Shown in pieces: positions 1-9,993 of a stretch of 64,000 nucleotides of DNA. A program made the translations under genes and the position numbers. The first letter of the stretch is position 1, and each line of letters begins with the position of its first letter. This DNA is from Verrucomicrobiota bacterium (lineage in GTDB: Bacteria; Verrucomicrobiota; Verrucomicrobiia; Limisphaerales; J093). The DNA lies in assembly GCA_027493615.1 (NCBI GenBank), contig JAOSKK010000007.1, positions 1 through 64,000 of the forward strand. Reading direction: 5' to 3'. Under the pieces are notes generated by a model. That model was not told the origin of the DNA and made no database searches. It saw only the letters and a program-made list of their open reading frames with translations.

Positions 1-1
1 C

Positions 2-607
2 GTGGGTTTCGACTCGCCGGCGCGATTCGAGGAGCTGCTGGCGGTGTTGGCGCGGCATCGACTGGATCTGGTGACCGTGCACGGGCGCACGGTGACCGAC
101 GGTTATCGCAGCCCGGTCCGGTACGATCTGGTCGCCCAAGCAGTGCGGCACCTGCCCTGCCCGGTGCTGGCCAACGGCAACGTGTACTCCGCAGAACACG
201 CTCTGGACGTGCTCGGGCAGACCGGTGCCCACGGCCTGATGATCGGTCGCGGCGCGATCCGGAACCCCTGGATCTTCGCGCAAATCCGCCAGGCCCAGCG
301 CGGCGAGCCGCCGTGGCGGCCCCGGGGTCGGGATGTGCAGTCCTATCTGCACGCGCTGTTCGAGTCCACCGGACGCCCGGACCTGAACGAGGGCGCCCAC
401 GTGCAGCGGGTCAAGAAGCACCTGAATTTCGTAGGCCTGGGCATCGAGGCGAGCGGGCGGTTCCTGGCGACGGCGCGGCGGGCCCGCACACGAGCGGAGC
501 TGGAACGGTTGTTTGCGGAGTGGCTGGACCACGACGAACCGATGCCGCTGGAACCGCTGCCGGTACCACTCGGCGAACGGGATGTGCTCGCCGGCATCCA
601 CCGGTAG
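2..607 (+). CDS. dus: tRNA-dihydrouridine synthase, 3' part only
   Basis: This is the C-terminal two thirds of a Dus-family flavoenzyme, which reduces uridine to dihydrouridine in the tRNA D-loop. The N-terminal part of the TIM barrel lies before the window. Visible landmarks are VHGRT near residue 25, LANGNV near residue 57 (FMN-phosphate side of the barrel) and GRGAIRNPWIF near residue 85. A helical C-terminal domain follows, with KKHLNFVGLG, as in the family. The frame is open from the first base to TAG at 605-607. The subfamily (DusA/B/C-like) cannot be fixed from this fragment. Frame and family are clear. Confidence 0.9.
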   Translation: MGFDSPARFEELLAVLARHRLDLVTVHGRTVTDGYRSPVRYDLVAQAVRHLPCPVLANGNVYSAEHALDVLGQTGAHGLMIGRGAIRNPWIFAQIRQAQRGEPPWRPRGRDVQSYLHALFESTGRPDLNEGAHVQRVKKHLNFVGLGIEASGRFLATARRARTRAELERLFAEWLDHDEPMPLEPLPVPLGERDVLAGIHR

Positions 608-639
608 GACTGCGTAGCAGGGTCCCTTACGCGGCAGTC
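608..639 (+). terminator. possible hairpin after dus
   Basis: GACTGC (608-613) pairs with GCAGTC (634-639), with a further GTA/TAC pairing inside. It starts directly after the dus stop codon. There is no U-run, so it would be a weak terminator or only an RNA 3'-end structure. Confidence 0.3.
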
Positions 640-832
640 CATCCAGCCTCATCTTTTCGCTGGACGCCGGCACCCGGCTGTAACACTTTTCGAACGTGGG
701 CGCCGGTTCCGGTGTCCATACGCACGAAATGTCCTGGGCAAGGGTATGCAGAGCCCTGCGCGAACCAAGGAGCCGGCGGTCGAGCCGGCGAGGGCGTGCG
801 TCTCTTCCCGGGCCCAACCTAGGTGAGATCAA

Positions 833-997
833 ATGCCAAAACCACTCGCAGTGATCACCGAAACCATCCGCAGCACGAAGCATCCGTTCCGGCAGACGGA
901 GGATCGTCCCGGCAAGGCCAAGAAGAACCGGTACGAGCGGCGCAAGATCCGAGAGTATATGCGGTTTGGTGATTGGTCGCAGGAACTCGCGAGTTAA
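833..997 (+). CDS. small basic protein, 54 aa, unknown function
   Basis: A short ORF runs from ATG at 833 to TAA at 995-997. It is preceded by GGTGAG (823-828) at good ribosome-binding distance and followed within 25 nt by a strong intrinsic terminator, so it is probably a real single-gene transcript. The protein is rich in Lys/Arg, with a central basic cluster (KAKKNRYERRK, residues 28-38) and a C-terminal MRFGDWSQELAS, and has no signal peptide or membrane segment. Its composition suggests nucleic-acid or ribosome binding, which is inference only. The 190-nt leader contains an inverted repeat (TGGAC..CCGG with CCGG..GTCCA, about 662-719). I do not recognise the family. Confidence 0.6.
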   Translation: MPKPLAVITETIRSTKHPFRQTEDRPGKAKKNRYERRKIREYMRFGDWSQELAS

Positions 998-1020
998 CCC
1001 CAACCCACACACTGAAGGAG

Positions 1021-1056
1021 AAACCACGCCCGCCGCGGCGTGGTTTCGTTTTTTCA
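1021..1056 (+). terminator. intrinsic terminator after the small basic gene
   Basis: A perfect 10-bp stem, AAACCACGCC (1021-1030) with GGCGTGGTTT (1037-1046), encloses a six-base loop and is followed by CGTTTTTTC. It ends the 833-997 transcript and lies at the 3' end of the convergent SDR gene. Confidence 0.85.
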
Positions 1057-2490
1057 GGAGGCGTTTCGGGCAATCCCCCGCAGCATCCCGCGGAACACCA
1101 ACTCGTGAACGGGATAGAGAGCGTACCAGTAGGCCAGGCCGGCCAGACCCACCGGGTCGAAGGTCGCGGTTTGGCGGATCACCGAGCCCTGGCCCCCCTC
1201 GGCGGGAGTCACCTCGAACTCAAGCCAGGCCCGCCCCGGCAACCGCATCTCCGCGGCCAACCGCAGGCGCTGCGGCGGCTCGATCAACTCCACGCGCCAG
1301 CAGTCCACCACATCGCCCGGTTCCAGATGCTCCGGATCCCGTCGCCCCCGGCGCATCCCGACGCCCCCACCAGCAGATCCAGCCAGCCGCGCAAGCGCCA
1401 GAGGCCATTCCCGTAATACCACCCCGTCGCACCCCCAGCCGCTGAATCGGCCGGAAGGCCGCTTCCGGTGAAGCGTTCACCTGCAGAGTTCGCGTGTCCA
1501 CCAGGCGGTTGCCAAAGCGCGTTCCCCCCAGTCCCGCCGCGGTCGCACCGCGCTGAGCGCGTCGGACCAGCGGGTCTGGGCAAATTCGTGGTCCTCGTTG
1601 CGCAGCGCCGCGGCAATGGCCTCGCGAATGCCCCGGGGCCGGACCGGGAACACATCCAGCGCGGCCGGATCACGCACCACGGTTTCGTGCCGCAGGCTGT
1701 CGACCAGGATCCGGCCCACCGGCGCGTAGACCGGCGTCACCAACCCCAGCCACAGGCTCGAGAGCTTCGGCGTCAGCACCGGGACGGGAAGCATGAGTCG
1801 CTTCAAACCCCGCTGCCGGGCGTACTCGCGCATGATGTCGCCATACGAGACCCGGTCGGCACCGCCAATCTCGAACAGGCGATGTTCCGGCAGGGGCAGG
1901 TCCAAACCGGCCAGCAGATAGGCCAACACGTCCTCGATGGCAATGGGCTGGGCAATCACCTCGACCCAGCGCGGCGTGATCATGGCCGGGAGCCGCTCGA
2001 CGAGCGCGCGGATCAGCTCGAAGGACAAGCTGCCCGAGCCCAGGATGATCGAGGCCCGAAATTCCAGGACCGGCACCCCCGCGGCACGCAGCACCTCTCC
2101 CACCTCATGCCGGCTGCGAAGATGGTCGGAGAGCACCTGCCGATCGTCACCGAGCCCGCCCAAGTACAGCAGGCGCCGCACGCCGGCGGCACGCGCCGCG
2201 GCGCTGAAGCAGCGGGCCGCCTCGCGGTCCCGCCCAGCGAACGCACTGCCGTGCTGCATCGAATGGACCAGATAGACCGCCGTGTCCACGCCCCGAAAAG
2301 CCGGTGCGAGGCTGGCGGCATCGGTCACATCACCCGCCACGACTTCCGTGCCGGCCGCCACCCGACGGCACAGGAACTCCGGGTGCCGGGCCAGACAACG
2401 AACCCGGCGACCCTGCGCCTCCAGTGCCTTGAGCAACCGCCCGCCAATGTAACCGGTGGCGCCGCTGAGCAGGACCAGGCGCTCGTTCAT
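1054..2490 (-). CDS. SDR-family NAD(P)-binding protein with DUF2867 domain (frameshifted)
   Basis: The N-terminal half is an atypical short-chain dehydrogenase/epimerase-type Rossmann domain: glycine motif GATGYIGG near residue 10, then GDVTDAASL, YLVHSM and a C-terminal substrate domain. The C-terminal half is a DUF2867 domain, recognisable as GWYYGNGLWRLRG, then LPGRAWLEFEV, then GLAYWYALYP. About 478 residues are expected, as in YbjT-like SDR-DUF2867 fusions. The two halves lie in different frames, with breaks near 1545, 1445 and 1375, all in GC-rich runs. ATG at 2488-2490 overlaps the stop of the upstream membrane-protein gene as ATGA, so the two are probably translationally coupled. The substrate is unknown. 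The gene is called as one despite the frameshifts because the domain order is unbroken. Confidence 0.8.
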
Positions 2491-2708
2491 ACCCGGGTCT
2501 TGAGACCACAGGCCCGCAGCAGGCACCAGCCTCGCCAGGCCTCGCAAAGCGCGAGCGCGCCGGCAACCGCCAGCGCGAGCGCCAGCAGCCAGTGCACCAT
2601 GAGGGCCGGGAGTGAGCCGAGTACAAGCACTCCGCCCATCACCGCCCGAACACGGCGCCCGGGACGTTCGAGGTTGGGCCGGAAGAAAGCGGCGAGTGAA
2701 CGTGGCAT
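2487..2708 (-). CDS. small membrane protein, DUF2892/YgaP-TM-like
   Basis: A 73-residue protein. A short basic N-terminus (PNLERPGRRVRAVMG) is followed by two hydrophobic segments (about residues 22-38 and 40-55) and a tail WCLLRACGLKTRV. This resembles the DUF2892 family (TM part of YgaP), whose members typically end in a CP..LLG..T motif. It starts at ATG 2706-2708, and its stop overlaps the SDR start by four bases (ATGA), giving a two-gene operon. The role is unknown. Family assignment is by pattern only. Confidence 0.6.
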   Translation of the reverse strand: MPRSLAAFFRPNLERPGRRVRAVMGGVLVLGSLPALMVHWLLALALAVAGALALCEAWRGWCLLRACGLKTRV

Positions 2709-3130
2709 TGGAGTGAGGGCCGATGGTTATGCAGCCTCAACACCCGTCTGAGTAGCCTGTGTGACAGGTGATGTCAAAAAGCTGTCCAATTTATGTCCAA
2801 GGTTAGGTGAGAGTCTCAGCGGGTAAGGTGAGGGCCATGGAGCCGCCCCTCTCCTCCACGTCGTTTGCGGGTCGAGTACGAGGTACCATCAGCCGGCTCA
2901 TCAGGAAGCCTCCGTGGGTCGGGCCCGCGCGCGACCATCGCATGAACCTGGATTCGGAACAGGTGAGAGTCGTCGTCCCACCTTTCGGCGACCTCTGCCT
3001 ACCCTCTGGGACGCCTCTTTCTCGGTGAACCGGGATACAGGAGGCAGGATGGGGATTGCTGAGGGGGCACTCGTCCAGGTCGGTTCATGCCCCCTGAGCG
3101 AGCACATCCAAGAGAAACCCGTCACTTCCT

Positions 3131-3205
3131 CAATCCCCGATGTTCGTCATCGGTGGAGGGACGCCCCGTCTTGGATCCTCCGCCGATTACGACCATCAGG
3201 GATTG
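3131..3205. repeat. palindromic element, family C, copy 1
   Basis: The left arm (3131-3158, beginning CAATCCCCGATGTTCGTCAT) pairs with the right arm (3178-3205) over 28 bp with about four mismatches and a 19-nt loop. A second copy with the same arms lies at 15146-15219, and a single arm lies at about 50869-50896. Confidence 0.7.
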
Positions 3206-3385
3206 GGCTGAGGGAGGCGCGCCCTGCACCTGTGGTGCGGGCTTCCAGCCTGCACCCTGCGCGGTTTTCCGCCGCTGAGCAGGTCCGCAAGGAACGGGAG
3301 GCGCTGAGGAACGCCGCGAGGAACAGGCCGGCACGTCGGCCACCGGTGTCGTCATTCCCCCCGGACAGGTCGGCTGGGGCATCAC

Positions 3386-3480
3386 CGTTGAACGTTGAAC
3401 GTTGGATGTTGAACGTAGAAGAAACCTCGATCTTCGCCCTTGGCCCTTCGCCCTTGGCCCTCCGCCCTTCGGACCTCCCA
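3386..3480. repeat. two heptanucleotide tracts
   Basis: Bases 3386-3420 are five head-to-tail heptamers of the CGTTGAA type. Bases 3432-3480 are seven heptamers of the CTTCGCC/CTTGGCC type. The unit differs between the two tracts but the period of seven is exact in both. A sister of the first tract lies at 51024-51051. Confidence 0.85.
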
Positions 3481-3529
3481 TTCGGCTGGTGGCGGTTCAA
3501 CGGTTCCTCGCCCGGTGCGTGGCGGCGTT

Positions 3530-4087
3530 TCACTCCGGCTCGGCCTGCCAGCGGGGCATGAGCTGGTTGGGGATGCCGAGGTGATCGAGGACCCGCGCCA
3601 CGACGGTGTCGACGAGTTCGGTGATGGTTCGCGGGCGGCTGTAGAAGGAGGGGTTGGCAGGGAGCAGGACCGCACCGGCCAGGAGGAGCAATTCCATGTT
3701 GCGGATTTGGACGAGATTGAGCGGGGTTTCGCGCGGGACGAGGATCAGCTTCTTCCGTTCCTTCAACATGACGTCCGCGGTGCGGAGGAGGAGGTCATCG
3801 CTCAGACCGTGGGCGATCCGCCCGAGGGTGCCCATGGTGCAGGGGATGACGACCATGGCGTCGAAGGCGTTCGAGCCGCTCGCGAACGGGGCGTTCATGC
3901 TGCGGAGGTTGTGCGTGACCGTGCCGGCGGGCGGGCGGAGTCCCTCGGGGAGTTCTTCGGTCAGGACTTGCTGGGCATAGCGACTGAGGATGAGGTGGAC
4001 CTCGTGTTCGGGCGTGGGCAGGTTGTCGAGGAGGCGTTGGGCATACAGCATGCCGGTGGCCCCGGTGAGGGCAACGACGATACGCAT
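3530..4087 (-). CDS. ubiX: flavin prenyltransferase UbiX
   Basis: An intact 185-residue protein of normal UbiX length. It joins a dimethylallyl group to reduced FMN to make the prenyl-FMN cofactor of UbiD-type decarboxylases. Landmarks are an N-terminal ALTGATGMLYAQRLL flavin-binding loop, VVIPCTMGTLGRIAHG in the middle (the CSM/CTM substrate loop), the conserved KERKKLILVPRETPL and then LVQIRNM. It starts at ATG 4085-4087. It ends a minus-strand series, 11 nt after the stop of the large secreted protein, but no ubiD partner is in the window. Confidence 0.95.
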   Translation of the reverse strand: MRIVVALTGATGMLYAQRLLDNLPTPEHEVHLILSRYAQQVLTEELPEGLRPPAGTVTHNLRSMNAPFASGSNAFDAMVVIPCTMGTLGRIAHGLSDDLLLRTADVMLKERKKLILVPRETPLNLVQIRNMELLLLAGAVLLPANPSFYSRPRTITELVDTVVARVLDHLGIPNQLMPRWQAEPE

Positions 4088-4097
4088 GGGGAAGGGA

Positions 4098-6644
4098 TCA
4101 GTCGAGGATCACGAAGGCGGTCTGGCTGAGATTGGTGAACGCGCCGGTGCCGGTCACGACCAACTGCGCGGCGCAGATCTGATAAACCGTCCGGGCGCGG
4201 GGGGCGTCGACGTCCGTGAAGGCCAGGTCCGTGATGGGGGCCGGGGTCAGGAGATCCTGTCGGCGGTTGGCACCGGCCGCGGATCGGAAGACGACGTAGC
4301 CGTTGGCCGCGTCGGGAGAGGCTGACCAGCGCAGCTCGACCCGGGTGCCTTGTCGCGAGCCGCGGGCTTCGGTGGGCGGCGCCGTGACCTGGGCGCGAAG
4401 GGTGGGGTCGCCCATGAGGAAGGTGGTGCGGGTGCTGGCGCCGCCGCGGGCGGTGCGGACCAACCCGCTGCCGAGGGTGTCGCCAGCCGCGAGCGTTTCG
4501 AAGCGCCAGGTGGTGTCCATGGTCCAACAGGAAGCGAGGCCGTAGTTGGGCGTGGCCAGAAGGGCGCGGAGGAGGTTGTCGCGATAAAAGTTCCACTCGC
4601 CCAGGTACGAGGCTTTGAGGAGGTAGAAGGCCACCCGCGGCTCGTGGACGTTGGTCGCCAGGGTGGAGGACATGACCACTTCCACGCCCTGGGCGGCGGC
4701 ATCCTGGCGGTTGTTGTGGATGGTGTCCGCGGCGCCATAGCCGCCTTGCATGGCCCAGAGGCTGGCCCGCGGGGAGGCGAACGCATCGCCGTGGGCGATG
4801 TCCGCCAAGCCGGCAAGGCGCGTGCCGGTCCAGAGCCCGTTCCGATGGATCGCGCGGCCCACCGGATTGAACGGGGACGAGAAGAACGCGCCAACGGTGG
4901 CGGTCTGGTCGAACCGGAGCTGGCCTTGCCGGTAGCGATGGTTCTTTTGAAAATAGCGGCGCAGGAGGGAGACCTCGGTCTGACCGGCGAAGGCGGGGAG
5001 CCGGACAAAATCGATGCGTCCGACGGCGAGTTCCACGCCGTGCTCGCCGCCCGGGGTGGTGATGTACTGGCTGAAGGTCGGGGGGATCGAACTTGCCGTC
5101 GTCGGGGAGGTTGCGGCGCACCGGGCTGGCGATGTTGGTGCCCGTGTTCATGACCTGGTCCGACCACTCGCCATCCATATCTCCGTAGAAGCTGTCGGCG
5201 GGCCAGGCGCCGTTCATGTCCCAATGCCCGTCCTCGTAGGCGACGCCGGAATAGGGATGGTGACATGACCGATGAGGACGACGGCCCGCAGCTCGGCCGG
5301 GGCTCTGTCATAGGCGGCTTGAATGAGCGACTTGACGCGGCGCACGTCGGCGATGTACCGGCGATTGATCGGTTCCTGAAGCCAGGCGTTGTCGTCGTGG
5401 CGCGGCGCCTCGACCCGCTCGACGGACCAGCCGTCGCCCACGAGGTTGGCGCGGAACTGCTCGAGTTCGGCGCTCAACGGACGGGCGATGCTTTCCTCGA
5501 CGACCAGCAGCACGCGGCCGCGACGTTCGACGGGCCGGCCGTAGAGGCTGACGACAGCCGAGCGGTTTCCGACGTCGTATTCGTAGGTCTCGCCCAACTC
5601 GAGGGTTGGACTGCGATCGACGAAAGAAAAGCCGCGGCCGAGGTTGGTCAGTACGAGCCAGTTGGTGCTGGTGAGAACGCGGCGGCGGATGAGGGTGGGC
5701 TTCCCGGACAGGTCGAACCAGCGCAGCGTGACTTCGGGCGGGTCGGACGTCACGGCCGCGTTAAGCACCGCGGGGTCGCGGATCGCGTAGAGATCCAGGG
5801 GGTGAGGGCCCGCGCGTAGGTCTCCACTTCGTCGAGGAGTCCCTGGGCGGGCCAGTCGCCGTTGGCGTCGCTGCCCAGGGTGAAGTGGAGCGTGGCGCCG
5901 CGGGTGGCGAGGCTGCCGACGCCGGGGCCGGTGAGACGTTGGTTGGACCAGTCCAGGACCAGGAGTCCGTCCACCATGAGGCTGGTCTGGGTGGGCGACC
6001 AGGAGACGGCGATCTCGCGCCAGGGCCGAATGAAGCGGCGATCAAGCTCGGGCTGGGGGTAGAGCCAGCGGAGGGCGGCCTGGCGGTTCGTGCGGAAGGT
6101 CCCATCCGGTTCGCGTGCTTCGAGGACCAGATTGGTCCCATCGGGGTCTACCGACAGCGCCAGCAGCGGCGTGGTCTTGCCGTCCTGCGTGGCCTGCAGG
6201 GTGAAGAGGCTGGCGCGCTGCCCCGGGCCACGGCCCCAGCCATAGGGGGGCCCGACCGCCGGCATGCGTCCCGACCACGCCGGTTGGTACAGGAGCCGGA
6301 TGGCGCCCTGCGGGAAGGTCAGGTTCGTTCGCGCGTCATCGGTGACGGCGGGGAACACGAGCCGGGCGGTCTGGTTGGTCGCGCTGAATTCCAGCGCGAG
6401 CCCATCCACACCGGGGACGGCCCGGAGGTCGCGTGCCGCCTGCGGGGCGCGACCATCCTCGGTCTGGAAGCCCGGCTCGTTGAAGGTCCAGTGGGCCAGG
6501 CGACCGGGCGCGGGTGCAAAGACGGCGGGAACTTCCCCCGGCCGCTTCGGGCAACGGTGCCAAGGTGAAGGAGCAGGCAGCGACCGCGAGCCAGAAGCGA
6601 CCGGCGGGGCGGGTTGGGCGGGTGACGGGGTGGGCGGTGTGCAT
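4098..6644 (-). CDS. secreted LamG plus C25/gingipain-like protein (frameshifted)
   Basis: About 840 residues once several frames are joined. ATG at 6642-6644 begins a signal peptide (FWLAVAACSFTLAPLPEAAG). A LamG/concanavalin-like domain follows (about 6400-5800), with GLALEFSATNQTARL, VDGLLVLDW and a LLDEVETYARAL ending typical of LamG. Next comes a region resembling C25-family cysteine peptidases: VVLIGHVTIP, then GAWPADSFYGDMDGEWSD, then VELAVGRIDFVRLPAF. The C-terminus is fibronectin-like (VELRWSASPDAANGYVVFR). Breaks lie near 6535, 5790, 5225 and 5060. A candidate His is in LIGH and a candidate Cys in LASCWTM, but neither can be confirmed as catalytic. The protein is probably exported and cell-surface or extracellular. 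The peptidase assignment is moderate. Confidence 0.65.
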
Positions 6645-6803
6645 CGGCACCACCAATAACAGCACGCGCTCCGCGCCTCAAGTTCTATGCCCGCGCCGGG
6701 TCCCGGGATCGTCCGTCACGAGCACACGTTTCGGTTCGAGGTTTGGGGGAGTGTTCACCTGATTTTGACTCGCCACCGGAGCCGGAGGCCGTACCCTCGC
6801 AGG

Positions 6804-7711
6804 ATGCTCGAACCGACCCCGACCCCGTTGGAGCAGTCCACGCCGCCGGCGACGCCGCGGTTGGCGTGGGGATTACCCAGCCCGCACGCGGAACCCGTGC
6901 ATCGGGCGGCGTTTGTGGCGTGGCTCTGCCTCACGTTGGGCGAGGTGGTCGCCGGGATGACGGGGCTACGACTCTCACCCGGCTGGTCGTGGGTTCACGG
7001 GTTGTACCTGGTGCTGACGGCGTTCACGATGCTGGCGGCGCTGGCGCGCTGGCTGCCGGTGCAGAACGTGGTGGCCTGCGGGCTGGTGCTGGTGCTGACG
7101 TCAGCCGTGGCGCTGGCGCTCAGCGTGAAGCAAGGGTTTCCGTTCGGGCGTTTCGAGTTCACGGACGCGCTGGGGCCGCGGTTGTTGGAGGCACTGGCCT
7201 GGCCCGTGCCCTTTCTGTGGGTGGCGGTGTTGTTGGCCTCGCGACAGACCGCCAAGGTGATCCTGCAGCCGTGGCGTCGGAGCAAGCCGTATGGGTGGTG
7301 GCTGCTGGGGACGGCCACGGCATTGGCGGCAGTTCAGACACTGGCGCTGGAACCGTTCGGCCACCGGGTCATGGGGTGGTGGGTGTGGCCCAAGACGACG
7401 GCGACGGTCACCTGGTATGGGGCCCCGCTGCTGATGGTCGTCGGGGCTGTGCTCTTGGCCGTCGCGCTGTTGGTGCTGGCAGGTCCCTGGCTGATCTCCA
7501 AACGGCCGACCGGGCGCGTGCCGGATTTCGAGCCGGTCTGGGTCTGGCTGGGACTGATGGTCTGGTGGACGGTGGGCAACCTGCGCACGGGACTGTGGCT
7601 CGCCGCGGGAGTGGCGCTGGTGGCGGGGGCGTCACGCTCTGGGCGGCGTGGCGCGGCGCCGGCTTCACGTTTGGGTCTCCGGCGAAGAAGGTGGTGGCCG
7701 TGTCAGCTTGA
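6804..7711 (+). CDS. carotenoid biosynthesis (CruF/DUF422-like) membrane protein
   Basis: A polytopic membrane protein of about 300 residues with some seven hydrophobic segments. The family signature FPFGRFEFTDALGPRLL is near residue 113, followed by WPVPFLWVAV, as in DUF422/CruF-like carotenoid hydratases. It starts at ATG 6804 behind GCAGG. The first frame runs on to 7751, but after a GGGGG run near 7627 the neighbouring frame gives a natural hydrophobic end (TLWAAWRGAGF) and a stop at 7709-7711, so I infer a one-base slip. The 3' end overlaps the convergent CNNM gene by about 47 nt. No other carotenoid gene is present, so the substrate is unproven. Confidence 0.65.
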
Positions 7712-9013
7712 GCCGGGTGATCCGGAGGCCGTCAACGGCCTCGACCTTTAGGAGGCACCCACCGACCGTCACGGTGTCCCCGGGTTGGGCGAAGCCGCCG
7801 AGGCGCTGGGTGACCAGGCCGCTGGCGGTGGTGACATCCTCGACGGGCAAGGCTTCGCCAACCAACTCGGCGAGTTCGTGCAGGGGAAAGCCGCCCTCGA
7901 GGGTCCACTCGTTTTCGGCGTTGCGGACCAGCAACGGTTTTTCCTGATCGAACTCGTCCTGGATCTGACCCACCAGTTCTTCGAGGATGTTCTCGAGGGT
8001 CACCATGCCCACCGTGGTGCCGTACTCGTCCACCACGATGGCGAAGTGGAGGCGACGATCCAGCAACAGTTGCAGCAGCTTCTCGAGTCGGGCGGACTCC
8101 GGCACGTAGATGATCTTCCGTGCGACAGGCAGCAGATCCGCCGCAGAGCGGGCTCTCAACCGGAATGCGTACAGGTCCTTGATGTGGAGGACGCCGAGGG
8201 TCTGATCCACGTCGCCTCCCCGGCAAAGGGGGAAGCGCGAGTACCGGGTCTTCTCAGCCAGGTCCAGACACTCGGCCAGGCTGGCCTCGGTGTTGAAGCC
8301 GACGATCTCCCGCCGGGGGCGCATCACCTCCCGCACCACGCGGTGACGGAGATCGAACGCATTGAGAACGAGACGCCGGCCGAAGCTGGCCTCGCCCCCG
8401 GGCGGTCCGGTGCCCGCCACCAACAAGCGCAGCTCCTCCTCGGAATGCCCCGGCGCGGCCTCGTCCACAGCCGGAAGCCCCAACCGCCGCAGGATCCACA
8501 AGGAGGCCCGGTTCAGCACCCAGATGAACGGAAAGCTGAGCCGGTGGAACCACTCCAGGGGCTGGGACACCGCCAACGCCACGGGCAACGAACGCTGAAT
8601 CGCCAGCCACTTCGGCGCCTGTTCGCCGGCGGTGATATGCAGGAACGTGATCGAGACAAACCCCACCACCACCGCCACCGCGTGGCGCAAGCCGGCGGCG
8701 TCGGGACCCGCCAGGCCCAACCACGGCCAGACCGGAGCCAGCAGCGCGCCGAAGATCGGTTCCCCACCCAGCCCAACGCCAGACTGGCGAGCGTGATCCC
8801 CAACTGACAGGCGCTCAGCGAGGCATCGAGATTCTGCACGACGCGGCGCGTGACCCGGGCCAGCCGGTTCCCCTGGCCGATCAACGTGCGGAGCTGCGTG
8901 TCCCGGATCTTCACCAGGGCGAACTCGGCCGCCACGAAGAAGCCGTTGAGCCCGACCAGCAGCGCGACGGCGAGCGCCTTGAGCACCAGCGACGCGGCCA
9001 ACTCCCCGCTCAC
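7665..9013 (-). CDS. CNNM/CBS (CorC/HlyC-like) membrane protein, third of three
   Basis: About 449 residues. An N-terminal DUF21/CNNM membrane domain begins MSGELAASLVLKALAVALL, with FFVAAEFALVK, the usual start of this family. A CBS pair follows (VMRPRREIVGF, then DEYGTTVGMVTLENILEELVG), then a C-terminal CorC_HlyC transporter-associated domain (LEGGFPLHELAELVG, then GDTVTVGG). One frameshift near 8770 separates TM segments 2 and 3. It starts at ATG 9011-9013, overlapping the stop of the middle paralogue by four bases. The family is linked to Mg2+/Co2+ homeostasis; the actual ion here is unknown. Confidence 0.88.
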
Positions 9014-9993
9014 AGGGCCACCTCCCCAAACAACCGGCGGAGCAGGTCGCTCAGCGTGATCAAGCCCACCATCCGTCCGGCGCCATCCACCACGACCGCC
9101 AACCGATGCCCGCTCCGCTGGAACCGTGGCAGCGCTTCCTCCAGACGCCAGGACGCTTCCAGCCGGAACATCTCACGCATGAGGTCCTTCACCGGTTGGT
9201 CCAGATCAACCGGCTCGCGGTAGAGGGCGGCGCGCAGGCTGATGACTCCCACCACGCTCCCGGTGGCGGGTTCGCAGACCGGAAACCGCTTCCGACCCGT
9301 CTCGCGGCAGAGCTCGAGGAAGGCACGCAGGGGCTGGTTCGCGGGCACCGTGAGGACCTTGGCCCAGGGCGTCATCACCGATCCGACCGTGCGCTCCTGG
9401 AGGTCCAGGACGCGGTTGACCAGCGTGCGTTCCTCTCGCGTGAGGGCCTGCTCGGACTCCTGCATCAGCCAGCGCAGCTCGTCCCGGCTGCCGAACAGGC
9501 GGCCCTTGAACTGCCGGCCGCCCGTGACGCGCAACAGCCCGTGGGCCAGCCACGCCACCGGCGCCACCAGCGGGCGCAACGCCAGATGGATCGCCTGAAA
9601 CGGACGGGCCACCGCCAGACACAGCCGGTTGGGGAAGGCCCGGAAGAGCATCTTCGGCAGCAGATCCCCCACGGCGTACAGGAGGAACGCCACCACGGCC
9701 AGGGCCCCGAACAGCAGCCAGCGCTGGCCGCCCAACCAGGCGTGCAGCAGCAACACCGCGGCACACAGCAGGACGAAACTCGCCAGCGTGTTCCCGACCA
9801 GGATGGTCCACAGGAATTCCTCCGGCTGGTCGAGCAACCGCTGCAACACCCCCGCCGACGCCTGACCCTGCCGGTGCCATCGTCGGAGCCGCAGCCGGCT
9901 CAGCAGCGGGATCCCTGCTTCCATCCCGGACAGCATGAAGGCCAGCGCCAGCGCCAGGGTGAGCACCACGATCAGGGTCAGGCTGCCCGTCAC
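9010..9993 (-). CDS. CNNM/CBS membrane protein, second of three
   Basis: An intact 327-residue paralogue. The DUF21/CNNM membrane domain (LSGMEAGIPLLSRLRLRR, ILVGNTLASFVLL, GDLLPKMLFRAFPNR) is followed by a CBS pair (SVMTPWAKVLTV; then LAVVVDGAGRMVGLITLSDLL). It ends directly after the second CBS motif, so it lacks the C-terminal CorC_HlyC domain of its neighbours and is the shortest of the three. ATG 9991-9993 overlaps the upstream stop (ATGA), and its own stop overlaps the next start. Confidence 0.88.
   Translation of the reverse strand: MTGSLTLIVVLTLALALAFMLSGMEAGIPLLSRLRLRRWHRQGQASAGVLQRLLDQPEEFLWTILVGNTLASFVLLCAAVLLLHAWLGGQRWLLFGALAVVAFLLYAVGDLLPKMLFRAFPNRLCLAVARPFQAIHLALRPLVAPVAWLAHGLLRVTGGRQFKGRLFGSRDELRWLMQESEQALTREERTLVNRVLDLQERTVGSVMTPWAKVLTVPANQPLRAFLELCRETGRKRFPVCEPATGSVVGVISLRAALYREPVDLDQPVKDLMREMFRLEASWRLEEALPRFQRSGHRLAVVVDGAGRMVGLITLSDLLRRLFGEVAL

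Larger units (their letters stand above)
2709..3529. other. 820-nt intergenic region made largely of repeats
   Basis: I see no convincing gene here. The stretch holds a long imperfect inverted repeat (3131-3205), a short palindrome TGCGGGCTTCCAGCCTGCA (3236-3254) and two heptamer tracts (3386-3420 and 3432-3480). The part from about 3220 to 3330 shares phrases with the gaps at 15.2 kb and 51.0 kb, for example GAGCAGGTCCGC followed by an AACAGG/AACGGG motif. It lies between the divergent promoter side of the 2487-2708 gene and the 3' end of ubiX. Confidence 0.7.

Noticed and set aside
3131..3480. Possible CRISPR array from the repeated short units
   Set aside because: Units are 7 nt with no spacers, and no cas gene is in the window.
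4350..5153. Long open frame on the plus strand opposite the C25-like gene
   Set aside because: Low-complexity Gly/Ala/Arg protein, mirror of a GC-rich coding strand, no motif; the minus strand carries clear domains.
7785..8807. 340-codon plus-strand frame over the third CNNM gene
   Set aside because: Gln/Arg/His-rich antisense product without recognisable domain, fully covered by CBS and CorC_HlyC motifs on the minus strand.
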